From CAYJCL01 sp964370475 (GTDB lineage Bacteria > Bacillota_I > Bacilli_A > RF39 > UBA660), in assembly GCA_964370475.1 (NCBI GenBank), contig CAYJJI010000001.1, positions 1 to 64,000 on the forward strand: a DNA stretch of 64,000 nt, given 5' to 3'. The notes beneath the pieces were generated by a model. That model was given only the letters and a program-made list of their open reading frames with translations. It searched no databases and was not told the DNA's origin. Positions 33,593 to 43,017 of this stretch are shown in pieces. The position numbers and the translations under genes were made by a program. The stretch's first letter is position 1, and every line of letters starts with the position of its first letter.

Positions 33593-34988
33593 ATTTACTA
33601 AGCACAAGCTCATTATTAATTGATTCTTTAAGTAATTGTTCTATTTCTTCTTCATCCAAACGAGCTCCACCATATTTGTTAACTATATAAGCATCATTTC
33701 CAATTTTTTCATTATTATAATAACTCAGAATATAATATGGTTTATAAAAACCAAAATCTAAACTATCATACATATCATCATCAAGTGCATTTTTAATAAC
33801 ATCATTATGTGGATTATGATTAAATAACGTCCCATATAAAGCTATAACTATTTCACCATCAAAATCCATAGATTCACCATATTTAATTTCATAATAATCC
33901 GATAAAGAATTATAAATATCTTTAGTAGCAATATTAAATTTCTCCATATCACTATCACTCAATTCATAATTTCCATCTCCATAACAACTTTCACGCATCA
34001 ATCCATAAACTCTGATATTATCAAACAAAGTAAATGCTTTATCTGAATCGTCATCTAACTTCATTAATTCCTCAACTATAGGTTGATAACTTTTAGTAAA
34101 ATAAGTCTTTCTTAAAACATCTTCTCCAACTATTTTTTCAAAAGGTATAGTTAAAGCAACGAGATCATTATATGAAACACTTGCCATATTCAACTGCCTG
34201 TTAACTCTATTTTCTACATAATCCATAGCAAAACGTTCAGTAAGGCCTTCAAAAAACATGTTATCATATAATGTTAGAAAAATATCATAATAATATACAT
34301 AATCCATTAAAAACTGATCATCATTTCCAATCAAATGTAACAACTCATGAATTATAGTCCCATACGAAGAATCTGTGATATCGTTAGTTAAATAATTAGA
34401 AGTTCCAGAAAGCACAATTCTATTTCTAGATGTACCAACATGAGTATACATCCCAGCATAATCAAAGTTCAAACTTTCTTCACTACCGTATGGATAATAT
34501 ACAAAGTGAAGTTCAGATAAATTTTTCAAAAGAACATTGAAATTAATATACTCTTTGTTATTTTCAAAAATAGCAATATGTGTAATCAAAAATTCTCTTT
34601 CCTCATCAGTTAACTTAGAGTTATTATTTAAAACAGAAACTATTTCTTCATAATTATACTCTCCTCTATCTTCATTGTTATTAATAACAGAATACAGAGG
34701 GTATTCAACTTTATCTTGAATAATATTAGGCAATAAATCATACCCTAATAGCGAAATATTTAAAATAACAACTGTAGCATTTAAAAATATAATTTTGTTA
34801 CCAATATTAAATGCCACATTCTTCATCTTACTTTTACAACTCATTTTACAATATTCATTAGAAAACTTATTATAAATAAAATTTACTTCTTCTTTACTTA
34901 ATTCATTATCATCAAAATATATATTATTATTTCCACAATAAACACTTACACATTTTGAATTAATTAATAATTCATACTTAATAAACAT
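33591..34988 (-). CDS. Putative membrane-linked gluzincin-type zinc metalloprotease
   Basis: The product has 465 residues from ATG 34988 (AAAGGGG upstream). One hydrophobic segment (about 58-90) may anchor it. The key feature is IIHELLHLIG with HExxH at residues 214-218, followed 28 residues later by FFEGLTERFAMDY. Its Glu247 sits where gluzincins (EGxAE pattern, peptidase-MA-like) place the third zinc ligand. This makes a secreted or membrane protease plausible. The rest is acidic and without known domains. It is a single gene between terminators, with ppdK upstream. The protease call is inference from the motif; the family is not otherwise recognised. Confidence 0.6.
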   Translation of the reverse strand: MFIKYELLINSKCVSVYCGNNNIYFDDNELSKEEVNFIYNKFSNEYCKMSCKSKMKNVAFNIGNKIIFLNATVVILNISLLGYDLLPNIIQDKVEYPLYSVINNNEDRGEYNYEEIVSVLNNNSKLTDEEREFLITHIAIFENNKEYINFNVLLKNLSELHFVYYPYGSEESLNFDYAGMYTHVGTSRNRIVLSGTSNYLTNDITDSSYGTIIHELLHLIGNDDQFLMDYVYYYDIFLTLYDNMFFEGLTERFAMDYVENRVNRQLNMASVSYNDLVALTIPFEKIVGEDVLRKTYFTKSYQPIVEELMKLDDDSDKAFTLFDNIRVYGLMRESCYGDGNYELSDSDMEKFNIATKDIYNSLSDYYEIKYGESMDFDGEIVIALYGTLFNHNPHNDVIKNALDDDMYDSLDFGFYKPYYILSYYNNEKIGNDAYIVNKYGGARLDEEEIEQLLKESINNELVLSK

Positions 34989-35032
34989 TAAAAACCCCTT
35001 TTTTAATAGGTAATACTTTAACAAAATAAAGA

Positions 35033-35059
35033 TAAAAAGTCAAATTTACCAATTTGACT
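35033..35059 (-). terminator. Second terminator after ppdK
   Basis: AGTCAAATT-loop-AATTTGACT plus TTTTA on the minus strand. Confidence 0.65.
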
Positions 35060-35063
35060 ACAT

Positions 35064-35089
35064 AAAAAATACTAGATAACTCTAGTATT
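35064..35089 (-). terminator. First terminator after ppdK
   Basis: AATACTAGA-gtta-TCTAGTATT plus TTTTT on the minus strand. Together with 35033-35059 it forms a tandem pair, fitting a highly expressed gene. Confidence 0.75.
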
Positions 35090-35095
35090 TAATCA

Positions 35096-37720
35096 TTATT
35101 TATTATTAAGTGCAGCTTGTGCAGCAGAAAGTTTAGCAATTGGAACTCTAAATGGAGAACATGAAACATAACTTAATCCTAAATTATGACAAAATTCAAC
35201 CGAAGATGGTTCTCCACCATGTTCACCACAAATACCTAATTTTATATCAGGGTTAACAGATCTACCTTTTAGAGCAGCAATTTTCATTAATTCCCCAACA
35301 CCAGTTTGATCTATCTTAGCAAAAGGATCACTTTCAAATATTTGTTTCTTATAATAATCATCTAAGAACTTAGCAGCATCATCACGAGAAAAACCATAAG
35401 TCATTTGAGTTAAATCATTTGTACCAAATGAGAAGAACTCAGCTTCCTTAGCAATAACATCAGCAGTTAATGCAGCTCTTGGAATTTCAATCATTGTACC
35501 AATTTGGTACTTAATATTAACTCCAGCTTCTTTAATAACAGCTTCCGCAGTTTCAACTACAATACCTTTAATGTATTCTAATTCTTTAATATCACCTACT
35601 AAAGGAATCATTATTTCAGGTTCAATAGTTTTACCAGTTTTAGATACATTAATAGCAGCTTCTATTACAGCTCTAGTTTGCATCTTAACAATTTCTGGAT
35701 AAGTAACACCAAGTCTACAACCTCTATGCCCCATCATTGGATTAAATTCTTTTAAAGAATCGATTCTCGCTTTTAAATCTTCAAAAGACATATCCAAAGA
35801 TTCAGCCAAAGGTTTAATCTCTTCATCAGTATGAGGCAAGAATTCATGTAATGGAGGGTCTAAATATCTTATTGTAACTCCATAACCATCCATAACTTCA
35901 AATAACTTTTCAAAGTCTTCTCTTTGATAAGGTAAAATTCTTTCTAGAGCTTCTTCTCTTTTTTCTTTAGTTTCAGCAGTAATCATTCTTCTAAAATCAA
36001 ATATTCTTTTTTCATCAAAGAACATATGCTCAGTACGACAAAGTCCAATACCCTCAGCACCAAACTTACGTGCAGTTAAAGCATCAGTTTCATTATCTGC
36101 ATTAGCTCTAACTTTTAAAACTCTTACATCATCAGCCCAAGCCATGAAAGTTTCAAAATTACCAGAAATAGCAGGTTCAACAGTTTTAATTTGTTCTCCA
36201 TACACATTACCAGTAGAACCATCTAAAGATAAATAATCTCCTTCTTTAAACACTTTACCATTAGCTGTAGTTAAAGTTTTAGCATCTTCATCTATTCTTA
36301 ACTCTCCACAACCAGATACACAACAAGTACCCATACCACGAGCAACTACAGCTGCATGAGAAGTCATACCACCACGCATTGTTAAAATACCATTAGCTAT
36401 AACCATACCTTCAATATCTTCAGGACTAGTTTCTAGTCTTACTAATAACAATTCTTTTTCACCAGCATCAGAAGCTTTCTTAACATCTTCTGCAGTAAAA
36501 TAAATCTTTCCAGTTGCAGCACCAGGTGATGCAGCAAGTCCCTTAGCAATTACTTCACCATTTTTAAGTGATTCTAAATCAAAATTAGGATGTAATAATT
36601 GATCTAGGGCTTTAGGTTCAACTTTTAATAAAGCTTCCTCTTTAGAAATCATCCCTTCTTCAACTAATTCAACAGCAATACGTAGTGCAGCATCAGCTGT
36701 ACGCTTACCATTTCTAGTTTGAAGCATAAATAATTTTCCATTTTCAATAGTGAATTCCATATCTTGCATATCTTTATAATGATTTTCTAAAATACCACAT
36801 ATTTTAACAAATTCATGATAACAATCAGGCATTACATCTCTTAAAGTATCAATAGTCTGTGGAGTTCTAATTCCAGCAACAACATCTTCTCCTTGAGCAT
36901 TAATTAAATATTCACCATATAATTGTTTTTCTCCAGTAGCAGGATTTCTTGTAAAAGCAACCCCAGTACCAGAAGTATCTCCAGTATTACCATAAACCAT
37001 TTCTTGAACATTTACAGCAGTCCCCCAAGATCCAGGTATATCATTTAATCTTCTATAAGTAATTGCTCTTTCATTATTCCAAGATCTAAATACAGCTTTA
37101 ATCGCCTCAATTAATTGAACTTTAGGATCTTGAGGAAAGTCATTACCAGAATGCTTCTTATATTCACTCTTATAAACATTAACTACTTCTTTTAAGTCAT
37201 CAGCAGTTAACTCTGTATCTAAAGTGATATTTTTCTCTTCCTTTATTTTATCAAAAAGTCTTTCGAATGAAGATTTAGGAAATCCCATAACAACATCAGA
37301 AAACATTTGAATAAATCTTCTATAAGAGTCATAAACAAATCTTTCATTTTCAGTTATCTCACTAAATGATAGAGCTACACTATCATTTAAACCTAAATTT
37401 AATACAGTATCCATCATACCAGGCATAGATGCTCTAGCACCACTTCTTACAGATACCAATAACGGTTTACTAGGATCACCGAATTTTTTACCAGTGATTT
37501 TTTCAAGTTCAGCAAGCTTTTCATCAATCTGCTCTAATATCTCATTAGATATAGTTTCTTTATCCTCATAGTACTTGTTACAAGCAACTGTAGAAACAGT
37601 AAATCCTTGTGGTACAGGTAAACCAATACTAGTCATTTCAGCTAAATTAGCCCCTTTCCCACCAAGAATATTCTTCATTGACTTGTCACCTTCACTAAAA
37701 GCGTAAACATATTTTGCCAT
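35096..37720 (-). CDS. ppdK: Pyruvate, phosphate dikinase
   Basis: PPDK interconverts pyruvate, ATP and phosphate with PEP, AMP and pyrophosphate. In anaerobes it often serves glycolysis in place of, or beside, pyruvate kinase. The 874-residue protein is full length: an ATP-grasp nucleotide domain starting YVYAFSEGD and GGKGANLAEMTSIGLPVP, the swivelling phosphohistidine domain with TMRGGMTSHAAVVARGMG, and the PEP/pyruvate barrel with MGHRGCRLG, FSFGTNDLTQMTYG and GICGEHGG. Its codons are richer in GC than its neighbours, consistent with high expression. It is transcribed alone. Confidence 0.98.
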   Translation of the reverse strand: MAKYVYAFSEGDKSMKNILGGKGANLAEMTSIGLPVPQGFTVSTVACNKYYEDKETISNEILEQIDEKLAELEKITGKKFGDPSKPLLVSVRSGARASMPGMMDTVLNLGLNDSVALSFSEITENERFVYDSYRRFIQMFSDVVMGFPKSSFERLFDKIKEEKNITLDTELTADDLKEVVNVYKSEYKKHSGNDFPQDPKVQLIEAIKAVFRSWNNERAITYRRLNDIPGSWGTAVNVQEMVYGNTGDTSGTGVAFTRNPATGEKQLYGEYLINAQGEDVVAGIRTPQTIDTLRDVMPDCYHEFVKICGILENHYKDMQDMEFTIENGKLFMLQTRNGKRTADAALRIAVELVEEGMISKEEALLKVEPKALDQLLHPNFDLESLKNGEVIAKGLAASPGAATGKIYFTAEDVKKASDAGEKELLLVRLETSPEDIEGMVIANGILTMRGGMTSHAAVVARGMGTCCVSGCGELRIDEDAKTLTTANGKVFKEGDYLSLDGSTGNVYGEQIKTVEPAISGNFETFMAWADDVRVLKVRANADNETDALTARKFGAEGIGLCRTEHMFFDEKRIFDFRRMITAETKEKREEALERILPYQREDFEKLFEVMDGYGVTIRYLDPPLHEFLPHTDEEIKPLAESLDMSFEDLKARIDSLKEFNPMMGHRGCRLGVTYPEIVKMQTRAVIEAAINVSKTGKTIEPEIMIPLVGDIKELEYIKGIVVETAEAVIKEAGVNIKYQIGTMIEIPRAALTADVIAKEAEFFSFGTNDLTQMTYGFSRDDAAKFLDDYYKKQIFESDPFAKIDQTGVGELMKIAALKGRSVNPDIKLGICGEHGGEPSSVEFCHNLGLSYVSCSPFRVPIAKLSAAQAALNNK

Positions 37721-37808
37721 TAAATTCCTTCTTTCTATTTACTCTTAAATTATAACAAATAAATAAATCAAAAAATAACAAAAACTAAAAATTTTACAAA
37801 ATTATACA

Positions 37809-38663
37809 TTACTTCCCTCTAGGATGAGCTTTCAAATAAACATCTCTTAATCTACTATTACTAACATGAGTATATATTTGTGTAGTAGATAAATTTTCAT
37901 GACCTAAAAGTTCTTGAACACTTCTTAAATTAGCTCCTTCATTTAACATATGAGTAGCAAACGAATGTCTAAGGACATGAGGTGTTACTGTAATCTTAAT
38001 TAAAGCTAACTTCCCTAATTTAACTAATATATTTAAAACACTCACTCTAGATAATTGACCACCCTTAGTATTTTTAAATAAATAATCATTAATATCACTT
38101 TCCTTATAATATTCTAACGCTCTTAAAGCACTATTTCCAAAATAAACAATTCTTTCCTTAGAACCCTTACCCATTACTCTTATCGATTTTAAAGAAAAAT
38201 CAATATCCCTAACTTTTATATTAACTAACTCTGAAACTCTAACACCAGTAGCATATAATAACTCTATAATTAAGACATCTCTATCCTTATATTTACTAAT
38301 ACTAGCAACTTCTAACAACTTAACAATATCCTCATATTCTAAATAAGTAGGTAACTTTTTTTCAGATTTTCTATTTCTAATAGACATAAATATATTATTT
38401 AATACTACATCATTAGAAACTAAATAATTATAAAAATTTCTAAGAACAGTTATATTTCTTAAAAAAGTTTTATTACTAAGATCATTCAATACAATAAAAT
38501 AATTTCTAATAATATCTTTATTTAAATTTTTAAAATCATATTTAAACTCATTTAAATAATCCATAAATTTAATCAAATCATTTCTATAACTCAATATAGT
38601 ATTATCACTATAATTCCTTTGGAATTTTAAAAATTCCAAATATTCATTAATATATTTATTCAT
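37809..38663 (-). CDS. XerC/XerD-type tyrosine recombinase
   Basis: This 284-residue recombinase starts at ATG 38663 behind GGTGATAAG (a longer frame to 38714 is open but lacks an RBS). The N-terminal SAM-like DNA-binding domain opens FLKFQRNYSDNTILSYRNDL. Catalytic residues are in place: Arg in GVRVSELVN, the Lys-bearing beta turn (GKGSKER), HVLRHSFATHML, LGHENLSTTQIYTH with the nucleophile Tyr. Length and sequence fit chromosome-dimer recombinases rather than phage integrases. XerC and XerD cannot be told apart here. A 44-bp gap carrying a terminator separates it from the upstream gene. Confidence 0.92.
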   Translation of the reverse strand: MNKYINEYLEFLKFQRNYSDNTILSYRNDLIKFMDYLNEFKYDFKNLNKDIIRNYFIVLNDLSNKTFLRNITVLRNFYNYLVSNDVVLNNIFMSIRNRKSEKKLPTYLEYEDIVKLLEVASISKYKDRDVLIIELLYATGVRVSELVNIKVRDIDFSLKSIRVMGKGSKERIVYFGNSALRALEYYKESDINDYLFKNTKGGQLSRVSVLNILVKLGKLALIKITVTPHVLRHSFATHMLNEGANLRSVQELLGHENLSTTQIYTHVSNSRLRDVYLKAHPRGK

Positions 38664-38684
38664 CTTATCACCAATATAAGTATA

Positions 38685-38709
38685 ACAAAAAAAGACACAT
38701 TTGTGTCTT
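38685..38709 (-). terminator. Hairpin at the end of the 38708 gene
   Basis: AAGACAC / GTGTCTT with T run on the minus strand, overlapping the stop codon. Confidence 0.55.
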
Positions 38710-39121
38710 ACCAATCTCTTGTTAATGTTAGCTTAATACCATCATCACTCATCGGATCACCATCAGGATACATTTCAGAGTACTCAGAATGAGTTAAAAT
38801 TTGTTCCTCGCAATCACTTTCTTCAAAAGCATCAGATAAAGTTCTATTATTAAGCATATATTCTTTTTCATACAGCTCAACCTTCATCATTGTTCTCTTA
38901 TGTTGTATCTCTTCTAATATATGAATTAACTGAGAACGTTTTCTTTTACTCAAAGTGAAAAAAGTATAACGTTCTCTTCCATTATCTTCAAAAGTTTGTT
39001 GTAATCCAAGTTCTCTTGCACAAAAACAAATTCTTTCAATTATTTCATAAGTCTCTAAAAGTTTAATAGTATCCATTGGCAAGTCAATATTAAAATCAAT
39101 TTTATGATCAACAAAATCCAC
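38708..39121 (-). CDS. Uncharacterised 137-residue acidic protein
   Basis: The protein is soluble, with a helical core (METxxIIERICFCARELGLQQ-like region and KRSQLIHILEEIQHKRTMMKVEL) and an acidic tail rich in Asp, Ser and Glu. The start is taken as GTG 39121 because AGGGGTG lies 7 bp before it. A GTG at 39130 touches the RBS. A consensus promoter (39147-39175) precedes it. No family is recognised. The xer gene lies downstream beyond a hairpin. Confidence 0.55.
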   Translation of the reverse strand: MDFVDHKIDFNIDLPMDTIKLLETYEIIERICFCARELGLQQTFEDNGRERYTFFTLSKRKRSQLIHILEEIQHKRTMMKVELYEKEYMLNNRTLSDAFEESDCEEQILTHSEYSEMYPDGDPMSDDGIKLTLTRDW

Positions 39122-39146
39122 AACAATCACCCCTATTAATGATGGT

Positions 39147-39175
39147 ATAATATCATTTTAGTTAATAAATGTCAA
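39147..39175 (-). promoter_or_regulatory. Promoter of the 38708 gene
   Basis: TTGACA, 17 bp, TATTAT on the minus strand, abutting the stop codon of the surface-protein gene at 39177. Confidence 0.75.
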
Positions 39176-39176
39176 C

Positions 39177-40865
39177 TTATCCAAGATAATTAACAGTTGC
39201 TAAATTATTCCAATACTCTCCAGCAAAAGTAAATTGACTAGAACTACTCTTACCTTCAACATTTATAGTAGTTAAACTATCATTTCCAACAAAAGCCCAA
39301 GTTCCAACATTCAAAACAGAAGATGGAATTGTTAAAGCAGATATATTATTAGCTTGAAAAGCACTATTACCAATTGTTACCAAACCAGCATTTAAAGTTA
39401 AAGAAGTAATTCTATTAGTATGAAAAGCATTTTCTGAAATAGTAACTATACTACTAGGTAAAGCTAAAGAAGTAATTAAATTATTATAAAAAGCAGCAGG
39501 GCCAACACTAGTAAGACTAGTACCTAAAGTAATAGTAGCAATTTTGTTTCCTAAAAATGCATTACCAGATATTGTCGTCGTAGTATTAGGAATAACTAGA
39601 CTAGTAATAGCGTTGCCCTCAAATGCCGAAATACCAATAGTAACTAAACCTTCTCCTAAGTCTACACTAGTTAATAAATTACTATGAAAAGCATTTTCTC
39701 CCAACGTAATAAGAGAATCAGGCAAAACCAAAGTAGAAATTTTATTATTAGCAAAAGCTCCAAAACCTATTTCAGTAACACTAGAACCAATACTAACAGT
39801 AGTTAAATCATTTTGAGAAAAAGAAGTTCCTAAAATAGAAGTTACACTATTAGGAATAGTAACAGTAGTTAAACTATTTTCAACAAACACACCCTCACTT
39901 AAAACAGTTAAATTCTCACTAAGCTTAACACTAGTTAATTTATTAGCACCAAAAGCTCCTGCACCAACAGAAGTAACACTATCAGGTAACACTAATGCAG
40001 TTAAATTATTACCATAAAAACTTTGCCATCCTATAGATTTAATTCCATAAGGAAATATAACACTATTAATACCCTTACTAACAAAAGCTGAATCTTCTAT
40101 AGCCACAACTGGCTTACCACCAACTTCACAAGGAATAACTACATCCTTAGGAGCAATATCATTATAAGAATAAATGGTAACTACATCTTTAGTATTATCA
40201 TACTGAAAATTATCAATAGATGTAGGAGTAATACCTTGTGATTGATAATCAGCTATACATATTTCTACATCAGTTAATTCATCACCACCACCAGTTGAAG
40301 ACCCATCAACATCTGGAACAAAAATTATAACTATTTTAGCTGCAATTACTTTATTTTGAGAATTATCCAATGTTCCAGACTCATCAATCCACATTTTAAA
40401 TTCATGACTTCTAGATTCACCACCCGCTAGTTTATAAGAACTTAAATTATATGAAGTAGCACCAGTAATAGTAGCATCTACTTGTGTTCTATTACTCATC
40501 ACATCAGGAGTATTAGTATCAAGCATTCCATTAATTAAAGTTTTATCTAAAGTAGTATTATTTAATACTTCTAAATTAACTTGATAAGTAGCATTTAAAT
40601 CACATGTATTTTCTACACTAAAAATATAAGGACTAGAATTCATTCCTTCACTATCAGTTACTGGAAATGCATTTTCCACCAAAATAGTAGACCCTGCATC
40701 TTCCACAAAGCTAATCTCAAAACATCCTGACTTAACAATATTATCATTAGCTTGAACAGCAGTAACCAACCACGCAGCATATGAAACCCCTACTACTATC
40801 ATAAATAATAATAAAATCCCAACTACAATAACTATATTTTTAAAATTTAATATTTTATCTCTCAT
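39177..40865 (-). CDS. Surface protein: SYA-type N-module plus 22-residue leucine-rich repeats
   Basis: The product has 562 residues from ATG 40865. One N-terminal membrane segment ends in GVSYAAW. The ectodomain module (about 30-190) has SGCFEISF, FPVTDSEGM, VENTCD, ATITGATSYNLSSY and MWIDESGTLDN. Then come a G/S-rich hinge, a CIADYQSQG / VVIPCEVGGKPVV linker, and about eleven LRR_5 (BspA-like) repeats of exactly 22 residues with consensus LTxLxLPxSVTxIGxxAFxxN. The protein ends after a short cap with no LPxTG. The N-module is the same type as in the protein at 52434-54212 and the repeats the same type as in the one at 1-963. An adhesin or receptor role is inferred. Confidence 0.85.
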   Translation of the reverse strand: MRDKILNFKNIVIVVGILLLFMIVVGVSYAAWLVTAVQANDNIVKSGCFEISFVEDAGSTILVENAFPVTDSEGMNSSPYIFSVENTCDLNATYQVNLEVLNNTTLDKTLINGMLDTNTPDVMSNRTQVDATITGATSYNLSSYKLAGGESRSHEFKMWIDESGTLDNSQNKVIAAKIVIIFVPDVDGSSTGGGDELTDVEICIADYQSQGITPTSIDNFQYDNTKDVVTIYSYNDIAPKDVVIPCEVGGKPVVAIEDSAFVSKGINSVIFPYGIKSIGWQSFYGNNLTALVLPDSVTSVGAGAFGANKLTSVKLSENLTVLSEGVFVENSLTTVTIPNSVTSILGTSFSQNDLTTVSIGSSVTEIGFGAFANNKISTLVLPDSLITLGENAFHSNLLTSVDLGEGLVTIGISAFEGNAITSLVIPNTTTTISGNAFLGNKIATITLGTSLTSVGPAAFYNNLITSLALPSSIVTISENAFHTNRITSLTLNAGLVTIGNSAFQANNISALTIPSSVLNVGTWAFVGNDSLTTINVEGKSSSSQFTFAGEYWNNLATVNYLG

Positions 40866-40919
40866 AAATACCATCCACTATTCTAATAATACCATAATCA
40901 GACTTTTTTCTCAATAACT

Positions 40920-41249
40920 TTAACTAATTAAAGAACCAACTATTCCAAATAACTTACCTATTCCATTAGTAAGAACATTTCCCAACCCATTACTAATACT
41001 TTGACCAAGTCTAGATACTGAATTAGAATAATCTACAAAATCATCAGTAAGATATTCCTTAATATCGATAGTCTTACCCGCTTTAACATCTTCTTCGAAG
41101 ATTTTAATTTGTTCTTCAGTAAAAGTAACCTTATCATTAATACTCGCTTCATAATACCCAGTTTCCAAAGCAATAGTAAGTCCAATAAATAAAACTAAAA
41201 CAGCATAAAAAGGATACCAAAAAAATCTATACTTCTTCGTCTTTTCCAT
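40920..41249 (-). CDS. Small membrane protein downstream of spoIIP
   Basis: The product has 109 residues from ATG 41249 (GGAGATGGTAATTG upstream). One membrane helix (about 10-30, ending ALETGYYEAS), an acidic middle segment and a glycine/serine-rich C-terminal part (SISNGLGNVLTNGIGKLFGI) are seen. It overlaps the 3' end of spoIIP by 23 bp, so it is translationally coupled and probably expressed in the same sporulation stage. No family is recognised. It could be a SpoIIP partner. Confidence 0.6.
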   Translation of the reverse strand: MEKTKKYRFFWYPFYAVLVLFIGLTIALETGYYEASINDKVTFTEEQIKIFEEDVKAGKTIDIKEYLTDDFVDYSNSVSRLGQSISNGLGNVLTNGIGKLFGIVGSLIS

Positions 41250-42195
41250 CAATTACCATCTCCTTTATAATATTAGCAGTAACTAAAATAGTATTACTAA
41301 CTTCATCAATAGTATTATATTGTCCACCCATTTCAAGTAACACACTATTACTACTTAAATCTTGATTATAAATTCCATTTACTCCTGGACCTTCTTTTAA
41401 ATAAATACCCCTAGATATTCCATCATATAAAGAATTAAATTTATTACTAAACTCATAAGCCTTATCTAAATTAACTTGATAATTATCGTGTTCCTTACCA
41501 ACAACAAATAAAACCCTAGCATAATTCTTCCCATCTATCTCCATTGTTGTAACACTCTTACTAGCAGAATCTCTATGTAAATCGATTATTAACTTTATAC
41601 TAGGATATTTATTAATAGCATTAATCACATAATCACTAGATACATCATAACTCCTAGAATAAGCCCAATCATTAGCATGTAATATACTAACTAAGTCAGT
41701 AGTCTCAACAATACAAGGAACACCCATATCATTAAGTAATTCACGAAGAAGATAACTAGCCATCATTATATTAGGTTCAATATTATATTCATTCATTGTC
41801 AAAGTAGCATATTTCTCACTCTGATGAGTACTATAAATGTATACCAAAGGTTCCAATATAACACTAGGATTAGGATCTTCCAAATAACTACCATCATCAA
41901 TAACTTCTTCATCAACATCACCAAAAGAAATAAGATTCCCTAAAGAATAATCAAGTAAAGTTTGAGGATTATTAAAATTAATCTTAAAAACATCTCCCAT
42001 CATTACATTATCTCCAACAATCAAACGATCTAATAAAGATTCTATAATAACTTCATTACTAAGTTGATCCTTTAAAAACAAATTAAATAAAACCTTAGAA
42101 AAACTAACAAAAGAACAATAAACAACAACTAAAAACAAAATAACTTTAAATAGCTTATTACTCTTCTTTTTTTTACTGACAAATCTCTTCTTCAT
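41227..42195 (-). CDS. spoIIP: Stage II sporulation protein P
   Basis: SpoIIP is the membrane-anchored amidase/endopeptidase that, with SpoIID and SpoIIM, thins septal peptidoglycan during engulfment. The 322-residue protein has an N-terminal helix (about 16-36) and the catalytic domain: YIYSTHQSEKYA, RSYDVSSDYVI, LIIDLHRDSASK, ARVLFVVGKEHDNYQVN, SRGIYLKEGPGVNGIYNQDL and LLEMGGQYNT. The metal-site His and Glu positions are retained (the first motif is THQSE for HTHxSE). It lies next to gpr, the same pairing as in Bacillus. Confidence 0.93.
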   Translation of the reverse strand: MKKRFVSKKKKSNKLFKVILFLVVVYCSFVSFSKVLFNLFLKDQLSNEVIIESLLDRLIVGDNVMMGDVFKINFNNPQTLLDYSLGNLISFGDVDEEVIDDGSYLEDPNPSVILEPLVYIYSTHQSEKYATLTMNEYNIEPNIMMASYLLRELLNDMGVPCIVETTDLVSILHANDWAYSRSYDVSSDYVINAINKYPSIKLIIDLHRDSASKSVTTMEIDGKNYARVLFVVGKEHDNYQVNLDKAYEFSNKFNSLYDGISRGIYLKEGPGVNGIYNQDLSSNSVLLEMGGQYNTIDEVSNTILVTANIIKEMVIDGKDEEV

Positions 42196-42245
42196 ATATC
42201 ACCTTTTCCATAGTATATAAAAATACAATAAAAAAAGATGTCGAA

Positions 42246-42914
42246 TTATCTTAAATAATAATCATTAATATTATTAGCAATAATATCACTTAATTTATTT
42301 AAAACATCTAAAACATCTAAAGAAGTATATAACTCATTATTAAGATTAATAAAAAAAGGAACTCCAATGCCTATTACCGGTATATTAAAAGTATTTTTAT
42401 TAATCTCTTTATTAATATTCAAAAAACTACCCGGAATAATCCCTCCATCATTAACTTCTATTAAACAATTCAAATTACTATTATTACAAGTAGTCATTGA
42501 ATCTATAAATACTATTGAAGAAGGTTTTAAATCTTTAACTAACATCTTAATTAAATTATAAGAACTAATCCCAGTCTTAGAAACTACATCAGGAGTAAAT
42601 AAAGCAATCTTAGGAATAGTAATGAAATTATCATAATGATTAGTAGCAATTAGCTTTTCTAAAACTTTAGGTCCAAATGAATCACCAATAACAGAAGCAT
42701 TCCCAAGTCCTATTATTAAAGTAGTCCCAGATAAATTATATTTTTTAACTATCTTATTAAAACAGTTAATAAATTTTTTTCCAATCATATTAGCTTTCTT
42801 ATATATATCTTCTTTTTTAAATTCCACAACATAATAAGAAAAACCATTCTTTTCTATAACTTTTTTCTTATTATCAGTAAAATTAGCACTATCTATCACA
42901 CATTCACGATTCAT
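42246..42914 (-). CDS. gpr: Germination protease GPR, shortened
   Basis: GPR degrades small acid-soluble proteins when spores germinate. The 222-residue protein shows the core: IIGLGNASVIGDSFGP, FTPDVVSKTGISSYNLI (Bacillus GVMGITGIET), PSSIVFIDSM, INDGGIIPGSF-like DGGIIPGSF (Bacillus TGIHPGSG) and PVIGIGVPFFINL. It is far shorter than B. subtilis GPR (about 370), with a short N-terminus that leaves little room for a propeptide and no C-terminal extension. YyaC-type proteins share this fold and are about this size, so that is the alternative. Location beside spoIIP and rpsT, as in Bacillus, favours gpr. Confidence 0.8.
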   Translation of the reverse strand: MNRECVIDSANFTDNKKKVIEKNGFSYYVVEFKKEDIYKKANMIGKKFINCFNKIVKKYNLSGTTLIIGLGNASVIGDSFGPKVLEKLIATNHYDNFITIPKIALFTPDVVSKTGISSYNLIKMLVKDLKPSSIVFIDSMTTCNNSNLNCLIEVNDGGIIPGSFLNINKEINKNTFNIPVIGIGVPFFINLNNELYTSLDVLDVLNKLSDIIANNINDYYLR

Positions 42915-42960
42915 TTTTTCACCTCTTTTATATTATGAACAAATATATTTCCATTATTAC

Positions 42961-42989
42961 TTGCACTTTTTCATTTTTTTTGATAAAAT
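42961..42989 (+). promoter_or_regulatory. rpsT promoter
   Basis: TTGCAC, 17 bp, TAAAAT, with the start codon 28 bp downstream. Confidence 0.75.
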
Positions 42990-43017
42990 CTTATATGTAT
43001 TAAGAAAGGAGCGTATT

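Noticed and set aside
37809..38663. Integrase of a prophage or integrative element
   Set aside because: Length, motif set and the lack of att-like repeats or phage genes fit chromosomal XerC/XerD; the tRNA genes in the window have no adjacent integrase.
42246..42914. Hydrogenase maturation or YyaC-type protease instead of GPR
   Set aside because: The fold is shared, but the GIxPGS-type motif, the TGI(S/E)xx motif and the spoIIP/rpsT neighbours fit GPR better; kept as alternative in the entry.
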